A DNA stretch of 21,674 nucleotides, from NCBI GenBank assembly GCA_003133425.1, contig PKXI01000016.1, forward strand, positions 1-21,674. The letters are read 5' to 3'. Both the position numbers and the translations under genes were made by a program. Below are positions 8,085-16,356 of this stretch, piece by piece. This DNA comes from Acidobacteriaceae bacterium. Its GTDB lineage: Bacteria; Acidobacteriota; Terriglobia; Terriglobales; Acidobacteriaceae. The notes beneath the pieces were generated by a model, which saw only the letters and a list, made by a program, of their open reading frames with translations, was not told the origin of the DNA and made no database searches. The number at the start of each line of letters is the position of its first letter. Positions within the stretch are counted from its first letter, which is position 1.

Positions 8085-9569
8085 TTACGAGTCGACGAAA
8101 ACACCAAATTCGGCCAGCGCGATGCACACCGGCGAGTTGGTGAGGCGCAGCCTGAGGCGTGGGGTTTCGATTGCGGCGGACAGGCGGATCAAACGGCACC
8201 AACCGATGCTCGTCGCCTGAGCGATTTCGGTCCACGCGCCCTGCTGCCAGGCGTCCACGGCACAGGCGTCGATGCGCTGTCCAAGCTGGTTAGCCTCGCG
8301 CAACCGGAAAACGTTGCATCGGATGCTGCGGCCGAAGTCGACCACCAGTTCCGGCGTGTGCACAAGATCGTCGGTCGCCCAGTAGGTGTCGAAATTTCCA
8401 TCGACGAGATTCGCTGCGCCGAAAAGAGGGCTCTGCCCGCGGACATTGGACGGCCTGAGTTTCGCACCCACAGCCATGTTGTTGGCGAAGATGGTTTCAA
8501 TCCGCCGTTGAAACTCGGCAAGCGCTGTTGCATCCTGCGGCGACACATGCCCCTGGCGATTGGGAGGAACGTTCAGCAGCAGGCTTGCCCCTCTACCCAC
8601 CGACTCGAAGTAGAGATCGATCAACTGATCGGGTGTCTTTACCCGCTTGTCTTCGCGCTCGTGCCAGAACCATCCGGGACGGATCGAAACGTCGCACTCG
8701 GCCGGAAGCCAGCGCGAACCAAAGCGCGTGCCGGCATTCAGTACGCCGGTTTGCGAGTCGCCGGGCACACCCGGCGTACCGTCGGCGGCAACTGGATTGC
8801 AGGTCTCCCAGCAGGTCTCGCCGGCAATGCCGTTTTCGTTGCCCACCCAACGAATATCCGGCCCCGCATCGCTGAAAATCGCGGCGCCGGGCTGCAGCTT
8901 GCGCACCAGCGCCCAGGTCGTGGGCCAGTCGTAGTAAGTGTGCTTATCGATGGCGCGCGTTTCGCGAGCGCCGCCATAGTATCCCTTGCCGCCGTTGGCG
9001 CCGTCGAACCAGACCTCGAAGATGGAGCCGTACCCGGTCAGCACTTCTGTCAGTTGCTGCCGGTAAGTGGCAATGTAGGCCGGTGTTCCGTAGTCTCCGC
9101 GATTGCGGTCCCACGGAGATAGATACACCCCGAACTTGAGTCCATGCCGCGCCGCGGCCTCCGAGATCTCGCGCACCACATCGCCCTTGCCGTTCTTCCA
9201 TAGGCTCGAGCGGATCGAGTGATCTGTCGTGTACGTGGGCCAAAGGCAAAAGCCGTCGTGGTGCTTGCAGGTGAGGATCGCGCCCTTCATTCCGCCGGCT
9301 TTGAGCGCCAGCACAATCTCGTCCGCGTCGAAGCCGACAGGATTGAAAATCTTCGGATCTTCGTCGCCATCGCCCCACTCCTTGTCGGTAAATGTGTTCA
9401 CCGTGAAGTGCAGGAATGCGTTGGTTTCCATGCGCTGCCAGCGCAGTTGCTGCGTCGAGGGCAGGGCGCCAAACGGCGCCGGTGGCGCAAAGGAATTCCC
9501 AGCCGCATACGCGCAGCCAAGGGTCAGCAATGAGCTGCTCAAAAACTCCCGTCGTGTGATCGTCATCAT
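8085..9569 (-). CDS. Tat-exported GH29 alpha-L-fucosidase with C-terminal discoidin-like domain
   Basis: This 494-residue enzyme is predicted to hydrolyse alpha-linked fucose from glycans. It begins with a Tat signal (TRREFLSSSLLTLG, residues 5-18). The GH29 barrel spans about residues 35-365, with CKHHDGFCLWP, VYLSPWDRN, EVWFDGANGG (Asp189 in WFDGA is the expected nucleophile), SDAGPDIRWVGNE, AGETCW and ECDVSIRPGWFW. Glu291 is a candidate acid/base by motif position. These motifs resemble the plant alpha-1,3/4-fucosidase branch (GH29-B) more than the general GH29-A type. Residues about 372-494 look like an F5/8-type C carbohydrate-binding domain (NLVDGNFDTYWATDD, VVDFG, LRLRLTNSP). GGAG precedes the ATG by six bases; the second ATG three bases on is equally possible. 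Beside PNGase A, core alpha-1,3-fucose is the likely target (inference). Confidence 0.9.
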   Translation of the reverse strand: MMTITRREFLSSSLLTLGCAYAAGNSFAPPAPFGALPSTQQLRWQRMETNAFLHFTVNTFTDKEWGDGDEDPKIFNPVGFDADEIVLALKAGGMKGAILTCKHHDGFCLWPTYTTDHSIRSSLWKNGKGDVVREISEAAARHGLKFGVYLSPWDRNRGDYGTPAYIATYRQQLTEVLTGYGSIFEVWFDGANGGKGYYGGARETRAIDKHTYYDWPTTWALVRKLQPGAAIFSDAGPDIRWVGNENGIAGETCWETCNPVAADGTPGVPGDSQTGVLNAGTRFGSRWLPAECDVSIRPGWFWHEREDKRVKTPDQLIDLYFESVGRGASLLLNVPPNRQGHVSPQDATALAEFQRRIETIFANNMAVGAKLRPSNVRGQSPLFGAANLVDGNFDTYWATDDLVHTPELVVDFGRSIRCNVFRLREANQLGQRIDACAVDAWQQGAWTEIAQATSIGWCRLIRLSAAIETPRLRLRLTNSPVCIALAEFGVFVDS

Positions 9570-10085
9570 TCGGCTCTCCTTCTTCTGCTGTCCCCTCCGG
9601 CAGCCGCGCGCGAACGCATGATTGTTTGGCCTGTTGCGGCACGGCTTTCAAAAGCTACCTGCCTGCTGGCTGCTCCGGAGATCCGCACAGCATTGGCATG
9701 GCTAAAGACGTTTATCTTACAGTAGCGTCCGCGAGCGCAACGATCTGCCCGAGGCACGACACACATTCGGACCGTTTCGTTTTCATTCGCGCGGAAGAAC
9801 GGGTATAGTTGCTTTTCGATCCTGCAGGAGACTCCACGGCGCCGAAAGGGCATTTAGGACAGGATCGATTCAGCCGCCGATCCATCTGGATCTGCTGCTG
9901 GAAATCGTGAAGCTTGTGCAGTGAGAGTTGCACGTCGGGAGCCCCGCAAGTTAAATTTTGATCGCAGGTTGCGCATCGTCGTCACGCGCGATCGATCCAT
10001 TGCCTCCGGTGGCAAGTGAGAACGAACCACCCTTGGAGGAATCGCATTGCAGGAACGGCAGAGCTGCCGTCCAAATGGAGTTACG
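9570..10085. promoter_or_regulatory. Divergent control region between fucosidase and mannosidase genes
   Basis: About 516 bases lie between the divergent starts of the GH29 and GH38 genes, and I see no gene I can support in them. Both promoters must lie here or nearby. A weak plus-strand candidate is TATAGT at about 9804-9809 with TTTCAT 17 bases upstream. TTTCGATC at 9814-9821 is the reverse complement of GATCGAAA at 7932-7939 upstream of the receptor gene, so the two regions may share an operator half-site. The match is only eight bases and could be chance. Confidence 0.3.
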
Positions 10086-11138
10086 ATGAAAGCGAAGATC
10101 GTTGCTATTGCCGTTGCCTGGTTGTTGTCCTTTTCGTGTTATGCCCAGTCCGCGGAAGAAACAGTCTGGCGCGTAGGAGTCTTCGACGGTTCCTCGGGTG
10201 AATTCGCCGATGGAGACCCGCACCAGGCAGTCAACTTCGTAGTGGGCCGCGATCGAATCGAAACAAGCTGGTTTGCGTATACGCCCGTGGCATGGCCTGG
10301 AAAGGCAGCGGAACCTGCCGCCGCGCCGCGAAGCATCGCCTTTCCCATCGTGGGCCGGCCGGAGCATGCCTACCGGCTGAGAGTTTCTATCCTTATCGAC
10401 CGCTCGAGCGTGCCAGCGCTGCGCGTGGCAATCGACGGACGAACCGGCCTCTTCTATCTGCATCCCCGGCTGGACTACGCGATGGGCGACATGGTGGCCG
10501 CTTTCTATCCTGCCTATTCGCGCGCTGAGGTCGACGTCGAGTTTCCCGGCTCATGGCTGAAGACCGGTCAGAACAGCATCTCGCTCCAGGCAGTTGCAAC
10601 CGGCGGCACGGGCGTTCCCGACGCGGGATTCAACTACGACGCCGTCGAGCTGGATCGGATCGCGCGCTTGCCACCTGCGGCAAATGCGGCCATCGAGCCG
10701 ACGATCTTCTTTTCGAAACACGATTCCGCGCTCGACGAACGAGTCGACGTCTTCGTGCGTTACAGCCAGCGTCCGCATTCCGGGCGCGTGCAGCTTTCCC
10801 TCGCCGGACACACTTACTCGCATGCGTTGCGCGGCGATCAGGACTTTGGAGAGGAACGCGTCAGCTTCGACGTTCCCGAGTTTGGCGCCGACTCACGCGC
10901 CGAGGTGCGCGTGGATGTGAACGGACACGCAACGCACGTGCAGGAGACGCTGCAACCCCAGAAGCAGTGGACACTGTTTCTTGTGCCGCATGTCCATCTC
11001 GATGTCGGCTACACGGATTACCAGGCGAAGGTGGCGGCAATCCAGAGCCGGATTCTCGATGAGGCGATGGATCTGGCCGAAAAGCATCCCGGCTTCCGCT
11101 TAGCACCGACGGCGAATGGAACCTGGATCAGTTCTTGA
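10086..11138 (+). CDS. 5' part of a frameshifted GH38 alpha-mannosidase: lyase-like domain plus start of catalytic domain
   Basis: This frame encodes about 350 residues. Residues 1-20 are a Sec signal peptide. Residues about 25-195 look like the jelly-roll domain III of family PL4 rhamnogalacturonan lyases: TVWRVGVFDGSSGEF at the start, a strand-rich centre with LRVAIDGRTG, then LKTGQNSISLQAV and FNYDAVELDRI at the end. Residues about 297-310 carry the GH38 zinc motif, PHVHLDVGYTDY (His302, His304, Asp306). After HPGFR the frame turns into non-family text and ends at TGA 11136-11138, while the +2 frame continues the family sequence as STDGEWNLDQFLKTR. One missing base near 11100-11102 explains this. 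The ATG at 10086 has GGAG a few bases upstream and starts the signal peptide. Restored, the gene would encode about 1144 residues. Confidence 0.85.
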   Translation: MKAKIVAIAVAWLLSFSCYAQSAEETVWRVGVFDGSSGEFADGDPHQAVNFVVGRDRIETSWFAYTPVAWPGKAAEPAAAPRSIAFPIVGRPEHAYRLRVSILIDRSSVPALRVAIDGRTGLFYLHPRLDYAMGDMVAAFYPAYSRAEVDVEFPGSWLKTGQNSISLQAVATGGTGVPDAGFNYDAVELDRIARLPPAANAAIEPTIFFSKHDSALDERVDVFVRYSQRPHSGRVQLSLAGHTYSHALRGDQDFGEERVSFDVPEFGADSRAEVRVDVNGHATHVQETLQPQKQWTLFLVPHVHLDVGYTDYQAKVAAIQSRILDEAMDLAEKHPGFRLAPTANGTWISS

Positions 11139-13519
11139 AGACACGCACGCCTGCCGAGAAGGAGCGCATCGTCAGCGCCATCCGGGAGCAAAAGATCTTC
11201 ATCCCCGCGCAGTCCAGCAACCTGCTCACGGGATTCCCAACCGCGGAGACGCTCATCCGATCGCTCTATCCCAGCGCCGATTTCAGTCGCACCCACGGCA
11301 CGCCGTTCAACTACGCCAACATCACCGACGTGCCGTCTTACTCCTGGTCGTATGCGTCGATCCTGGCCGCCGCCGGAATCCCGTACTTCGCCGCCGCCAG
11401 CAACAACGATCGCGCGCCCGTGCTGCTGCAAGGGCATCTGAACGAGAACAGCCCGTTCTGGTGGGAAGGGCCGGATGGCGGCAAGGTGCTGATGTGGTAT
11501 TCGCGGCATTACATGCAGATGCAGTTCCTGTTTGGCCTGCCCCCGGTAACAGAGACCGGCGAAGAGGTTCTGCCGGTTTTCCTTCAGATGTACGAGCACC
11601 CCACTTATCGCGCCAGCGCAGCCATCCTTTTTGGCACGCAGGTGGAGAACACCGACTTGTATCCGCAGCAGGCGGAGCTCGCCGATAAGTGGAATGCGCT
11701 CTATGCCTATCCCCACATCGAGTATTCAGGCTTTCACGATGCGCTGGCCAACATCGCGGCACAATTTGGCGACGCCATTCCCACGGTGCGCGGCGATGGT
11801 GGGCCGTACTGGGAAGACGGAATCGGCTCGGACGCGCTCTATGCCGCCATGGAACGCGAGAACGAAAGCCGGGCTCCGTCAGCAGAAAAACTCGCCACCA
11901 TCAGCACGCTTGTAAGCCCGCGACTCGCGGTCGATCGCGAGGCGCTCGATTCCATGTGGGCCAACATGGTACAGATGGACGAACACACGTTTACCTCGTG
12001 GAATAGCGTCTCCGATCCGGATAGCGATGAAGCCAGACAGCAGTTGCGCGTGAAGAATTCGCGCGCCGCCGCGGCCGCCGAACTGCGCAGCGACATTCTC
12101 CGCAGGAGCATGGCCTCGCTCGCCGATTCCATCTCCGCCGGCGTGGGCAGCCTCATTGTCTTCAATCCGCTGAGCTGGCAACGCGACGGCATGGTCACCA
12201 TTGACCTGGATAAAGGCATGGAAATCGCCGACCGCGCTACGAAGCAAACTGTTCCCTCCGTGGTGTTGCATGAAGGCCCGAACTTCCGCCGGGTGGAGTT
12301 CCAGGCAAGCCAGGTTCCGGCGGTGGGATACAAAGTTTACGAATTGAGGGATGCTCACCCACCGCAACCTGCCGCGCAAACGGCAACGTCGACGACTATC
12401 GAGAGTCCGTTCTATCGAGTCGAACTTGACCCATCGTCGGGCAGCATCCGCAGCATCTACGACAAGCAATTGAACAAGGAGTTAGTGGATACGCTCAATT
12501 CCCTGCGCTTTGGCCAGTATGTCTACGTCAGCGGCGGCGATGCGGAACCGAATAGCGTCCTGCAGTATCGCGCCGTGTCTCCGAAGCCCGAGCTTCATCT
12601 CAATCCGGCGCAGGACGGACGGCTGATCTCGGTGGAACAGGCCCCCTGGGGCTGGCGCGCGGAACTCGTGTCCTCCGCCGGCAACACGCCGCAGATTCAC
12701 ACCGAGATTCGCGTCTTCAACCATGAAAAGAAAATTGATCTGATCGAAGATGTCGAGAAGAAGCCCGAACTGAAGAAGGAAGCTGTCTACTTTGCTTTCC
12801 CGTTTGCGATGATGCACCCTGAATTTCAATACGAAATCCAGAACGGAGTCGTTGACCCGGCAAAGGACATGTATCCTGGCGCCGGTCACGAGTGGTTTTC
12901 CGTTCAGCACTGGGTTTCGGTTCAGCAGGACGGTGTCTCCGCAACCGTAATGCCGCTGGATGCCTCGCTCGTGACGCTCGGCGACATCAATCGCGGCGAC
13001 TGGCCGACCAGCTTTGGACAGCGGCCCGGAACCATCTTCTCCTACGTGATGAACAACTACTGGCACACAAATTATCGCGCCGCGCAGGGCGGACATTTTC
13101 GTTTCCGTTACGTGATCACAAGCGCAGCGCGGACAGATGCTTCCAGCTTGAGCCGTATGGCGTGGGAGGAAGTGACGCCGCTTGAGCAGGATCGGATTCA
13201 GTCTCAGGACAAGGCGCTCGACGAGCCCGGCCGCTTGAACGGCGATCAGGGAAGCTTTCTCTCCGTGGAAGATCCCGACCTTCTGTTCGATACCTGGAAG
13301 CCGGCAGAGGATGGCAATGGCACCATCCTCCGGTTGATCGATCTGGGAGGCCAGCCGCGCACCGTCAGAATCGATGTGCCTCTATTCTCTATTGCGCAAC
13401 TTTTCCGCACGGACGCGGTCGAGCGCGATCAGGAGCCAATCATCCCGGACGGTCCGCACTCGTTCACGATCGACGTTCGGCCGCATCGGATCGTGACTCT
13501 TCGTCTCGTTGCCCAGTGA
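11135..13519 (+). CDS. 3' part of the frameshifted GH38 alpha-mannosidase (main catalytic and C-terminal domains)
   Basis: This 794-residue frame is the continuation of the preceding gene, not an independent protein. It opens at a TTG overlapping the upstream TGA, but family sequence is readable in this frame already from about 11102 (STDGEWNLDQFLKTR), so the TTG is not a natural start. It holds the rest of the GH38 barrel: FNYANITDVPSYSW, whose Asp (codon 11327-11329) is the likely nucleophile by analogy with the TDVPGHS-type motif of this subgroup. Next are FAAASNNDRAPVLLQGHLNE and FWWEGPDGGKVLMWYSRHYM. The mannosidase middle helices and the beta-rich C-terminal domains follow, ending in HRIVTLRLV. 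With the zinc motif on the other side of the break, neither half should be active alone. The GH18 gene follows after 54 bases and was probably cotranscribed. Confidence 0.85.
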   Translation: MKTRTPAEKERIVSAIREQKIFIPAQSSNLLTGFPTAETLIRSLYPSADFSRTHGTPFNYANITDVPSYSWSYASILAAAGIPYFAAASNNDRAPVLLQGHLNENSPFWWEGPDGGKVLMWYSRHYMQMQFLFGLPPVTETGEEVLPVFLQMYEHPTYRASAAILFGTQVENTDLYPQQAELADKWNALYAYPHIEYSGFHDALANIAAQFGDAIPTVRGDGGPYWEDGIGSDALYAAMERENESRAPSAEKLATISTLVSPRLAVDREALDSMWANMVQMDEHTFTSWNSVSDPDSDEARQQLRVKNSRAAAAAELRSDILRRSMASLADSISAGVGSLIVFNPLSWQRDGMVTIDLDKGMEIADRATKQTVPSVVLHEGPNFRRVEFQASQVPAVGYKVYELRDAHPPQPAAQTATSTTIESPFYRVELDPSSGSIRSIYDKQLNKELVDTLNSLRFGQYVYVSGGDAEPNSVLQYRAVSPKPELHLNPAQDGRLISVEQAPWGWRAELVSSAGNTPQIHTEIRVFNHEKKIDLIEDVEKKPELKKEAVYFAFPFAMMHPEFQYEIQNGVVDPAKDMYPGAGHEWFSVQHWVSVQQDGVSATVMPLDASLVTLGDINRGDWPTSFGQRPGTIFSYVMNNYWHTNYRAAQGGHFRFRYVITSAARTDASSLSRMAWEEVTPLEQDRIQSQDKALDEPGRLNGDQGSFLSVEDPDLLFDTWKPAEDGNGTILRLIDLGGQPRTVRIDVPLFSIAQLFRTDAVERDQEPIIPDGPHSFTIDVRPHRIVTLRLVAQ

Positions 13520-13573
13520 GCCGCTCACGAAATCACCGGCGTTCCGCACCAATCTACCTTTTCGGAGGATGTC

Positions 13574-14623
13574 ATGAAGCGAATTCTATGTGTACTTTCT
13601 CTTGCGCTGACGATCTCATGCCCCTTGTGGGCGCGCTCGCGGGCGCTCTTCTACTTGTCGAACAGCCCCGATTCGGTTGAATCGTTCCTGGCGCATTCTA
13701 AACAGATCGACCTGCTGGTACCCACCTGGTACGAGGTCGACGAAAACGGCCTCGTCACCGGCGCACCCAACAACCTCGTGCTCGATCGCGCGCACAGCGA
13801 GAAACTGCCGTTGATGCCGATTATTGCGCTCTTCAACAAGAAAGCCTTTCACTCGCTGGCCAGCGATCCCGTCGCTCTGGACCGCATGAACGAGGCGATG
13901 ATCCGCGAGTGCAAAGCGCACGGCTACACAGGATTCCAGTTCGACTTTGAAGACATCGCATGGACAGACCGCGATCTCCTCAGCGCGCTGGTAAAGACCT
14001 CGGCAGCGGCGCTGCACAAAGAGGGCTTGCAACTGAGCATTGCTACGGTGCCCAATGCGCCCGGCTACCCCGGCAGCGGCGGATTCAACAAGTGGATGTT
14101 CACCGACTGGCGCGGCGCCTACGATCTTGTCGCCATCGGCAAGTATGTCGATTTGGTTTGCCTGATGACCTACGACCAGCACACGCGCTGGACCACTCCC
14201 GGCCCGGTCGCAGGATGGCAATGGACCGTGGACAACCTCGATTACGCTCTCAAATTTGTACCCAGGGAGAAGCTCTCATTGGGAATCCCCGTCTACGGGT
14301 ATCACTGGTTTACCGGAGCTCCTGTCGCCGATAAGGCCACCGGCAAAGATCGTCCTAACCCGCAGGCCGAATACATCGGCACGGAAAACGCCTTGCTGCT
14401 GGCCAAAGAGTTCGGCGCCAAGGTCCAGTGGGATGCTGAAGACCACAGCGCCTACCTCTACTTCTATCGCGATCAGTTGCGCGAGTGGATCTACTTCACC
14501 GATCTGCACACCTTCCAGGATCGCTACCGGCTCGCTGAACAAAATGAGATCGACGGCTTCTGTTCCTGGGTTCTCGGCCAGGAAGACCCCGAGATCTGGA
14601 AGTTCCTGCCGCAGCGGCAATAG
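13574..14623 (+). CDS. Secreted GH18 glycoside hydrolase (chitobiase or endo-N-acetylglucosaminidase-like)
   Basis: This 349-residue protein has a signal peptide at residues 1-20 and one GH18 barrel of the YaaH/chitinase-domain type. The catalytic strand reads GYTGFQFDFEDIAW: Asp124 and Glu126 of the DxxDxDxE motif are kept, but the first Asp is Thr and the second is Gln. LMTYDQH (198-203 region) is the conserved barrel motif, followed by PGPVAGWQWTVDNLDYAL, typical of the YaaH-like branch, and SWVLGQEDP at the C-terminal strand. GH18 enzymes retain configuration using the substrate N-acetyl group, so the target should contain GlcNAc. In this locus the GlcNAc-GlcNAc core left after PNGase cleavage is the natural candidate; chitin is the alternative. 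GGAGG lies about six bases before the ATG. It follows the mannosidase by 54 bases and likely shares its transcript. Confidence 0.85.
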   Translation: MKRILCVLSLALTISCPLWARSRALFYLSNSPDSVESFLAHSKQIDLLVPTWYEVDENGLVTGAPNNLVLDRAHSEKLPLMPIIALFNKKAFHSLASDPVALDRMNEAMIRECKAHGYTGFQFDFEDIAWTDRDLLSALVKTSAAALHKEGLQLSIATVPNAPGYPGSGGFNKWMFTDWRGAYDLVAIGKYVDLVCLMTYDQHTRWTTPGPVAGWQWTVDNLDYALKFVPREKLSLGIPVYGYHWFTGAPVADKATGKDRPNPQAEYIGTENALLLAKEFGAKVQWDAEDHSAYLYFYRDQLREWIYFTDLHTFQDRYRLAEQNEIDGFCSWVLGQEDPEIWKFLPQRQ

Positions 14624-14775
14624 CTCCAGTAGCTCTGAACTGCCATTGATTCGCTTGTCCAGCGCAAGCCTCGCGGTTAGCAAGGAGAGTACATACCAGA
14701 TGATTCCATCTCTGGGGTAATCATGCCGCGCTTCAGGGCAATCAGACTCGGATTTGGAATGATCAATAGCAGCAG

Positions 14776-14813
14776 TTTTGAAAGGGAACGGCTAAAGCCG
14801 TGCCCTTTCAAAA
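14776..14813. repeat. Long near-perfect palindrome, REP-like
   Basis: TTTTGAAAGGGAACGGCT (14776-14793) and its near-exact reverse complement (14796-14813) flank an AA spacer. There is one mismatch in 18 pairs. It lies about 150 bases after the GH18 stop and just before the truncated IS91-type gene. The core GGCACGGCTTTAGCCGTTCC-like unit resembles interspersed palindromes that I recall from acidobacterial genomes. It could also stop transcription leaving the GH18 gene, but there is no following U-run in either direction, so a repeat unit is the better reading. Confidence 0.7.
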
Positions 14814-14829
14814 CAAACTCTCCTCATAT

Positions 14830-15528
14830 GGTGCAGCGCATATCCATGCAGTCGTTCGCGCCGGTGGACTGTCGGCCGATCATCAACGCTGGAGCCACAC
14901 CAGCCATCCGTTGTTCCTGCTACCGGTTCCCGTCCTGCGCACCGTCTTCCACCAGAAGTTCCTCGCAGGATTCCGCCAGCACTACCACAAGGGCCTGCTC
15001 AACCTGAGGGGGCCTGCCGCTCAGTTCCGTGATCCTGCGTGGTTCGAGCAACTAATGGAGAAGCTGAGCAATAAAAACTGGTACGTCCATGCCCAGCCGC
15101 CCTTCGGCGGACCGGAACATGTCCTGCGCTACCTCGGTCGTTACACCCACCGCATGGCCATCTCCAACCAACTTCTCACCGCCTTCGACGGTGAGCGCGT
15201 CAGCTTCCGCTGGCGCGACTACGCCCACGGCGGAAAGCAGCGCGTCATGACTCTCGACGCCGTGAACATCCTGTGCCGCTCCTTCCTCCACGTGCTGCCA
15301 AAAGGCTTCGTGCGCATCCGCCGCTACGGCCTGTTCTCCAACCGCTTCCGCAAACAACTGCTGCCCCTGGCACGCACACTGCTCGCCGCCCAGGGCCGCG
15401 AACTGCTGCTTCCTCCGCCCCTGCCTGATTGCGCACCATGGCACTGCCCCCGCTGCGGAAAAGCCATGCGCGTTATCGAGCGCTTCACGCCCGCACAACT
15501 CTATCTCGCAGGCTTCGATTCCTCATGA
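14830..15528 (+). pseudogene. 5'-truncated IS91-family HUH (Y2) transposase
   Basis: About 230 codons match the C-terminal half of IS91-type transposases. The recognisable part starts at AAHIHAVVRAGGLSADHQRW, where HIH is the HUH metal-binding motif. Then come PPFGGPEHVLRYLGRYTHR with paired tyrosines spaced YxxxY, RWRDYAHGGKQRVMTL and VLPKGFVRIRRYG. It ends with a CPRCGKAM zinc-knuckle-like tail that appears intact. The N-terminal zinc ribbon and DNA-binding region are absent; the join with unrelated DNA lies at about 14815-14830, beside the palindrome. It should be inactive. The GC-rich tail to about 15720 probably belongs to the element's 3' non-coding end. Confidence 0.85.
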
Positions 15529-16345
15529 CCGCTACCGCCAATCCGCTCTGCCGGCTTGCTCCTCGCTCGCCTGCCGAGCAGTGTGCGCCCAGCACGCGAA
15601 ACTGCCTCATCGCATCGTTCACCCGCATCCCGCAACAGCCCGATCGCAGCTCGCGCCACCATCGGCTCACTGGTTGCCATCTTCATCATCGAAAAAGCGG
15701 CCCACAAACGCCTTCACTGAACGACCAAAAGTTATTCAATATCCATATGACGGGCGACAATTAAAAGTACCGAGCGGGGCTTGGGCATTTCTCCGCGTGG
15801 ATATGTCCCGTGTCTTCGAAGCAGATTTACAACGCCGGCTTTAACGGATGACGGCTCATCGACCTCGCGCGAGCGTGATTAGATAGACATCCAAGATAGG
15901 TTTAGATCGATTATTGAACCCGCTTCGTCACTTCCCCGGCCGTCCAGTCTTCTCCCGAGTGAACGCGTGACATAAGATCGTCGGTACGCGCCTGGCGGGC
16001 AGGGGGCCAGCGCCAGGCGAGCATCCGGCCTGCCTAAAACCCGTCTGCTCCATTTCTGCTCTATTCGATTTCTGTAGAACGACCCTTTCAAAAACCTTCG
16101 TAATCTCTATCGCCAGAACGAGATCGGGTGAACGCCATGTTCTTTGTTTTCAATTGACGGCCATTTTCCCAAGCTGCATGTCGCCGGAATTGTTCGGCTG
16201 ACAGCGGCTATCGAAGACAGCAGAACTCTCTCATTTGTGACGTTAGACAACTTGGGTCCAACTTGGGTCCATTCACTGCCGAAAACCCCGCATTTAGATC
16301 AACCTAGACGCACTACCAGCCTAAACGAATCAATAGCTTAGCAAA
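15529..16345. other. Gene-poor stretch after the IS91 fragment
   Basis: I see no gene I can support here. The first 200 bases look like the 3' tail of the IS91-type element, then base composition drops near 15725. An 11-base unit AACTTGGGTCC is tandemly repeated at 16249-16270. The short plus-strand frame across it (16144-16341) has no recognisable motif; it could be the decayed end of an integrase, but the text does not prove that. Confidence 0.4.
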
Positions 16346-16356
16346 TCGGTTGTTAG

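Noticed and set aside
11135..11138. TTGA overlap between the two mannosidase frames as a natural start/stop coupling or programmed frameshift
   Set aside because: Family sequence is readable in the downstream frame for about 11 codons before the TTG, and there is no slippery heptamer at 11100-11138. A one-base loss explains everything.
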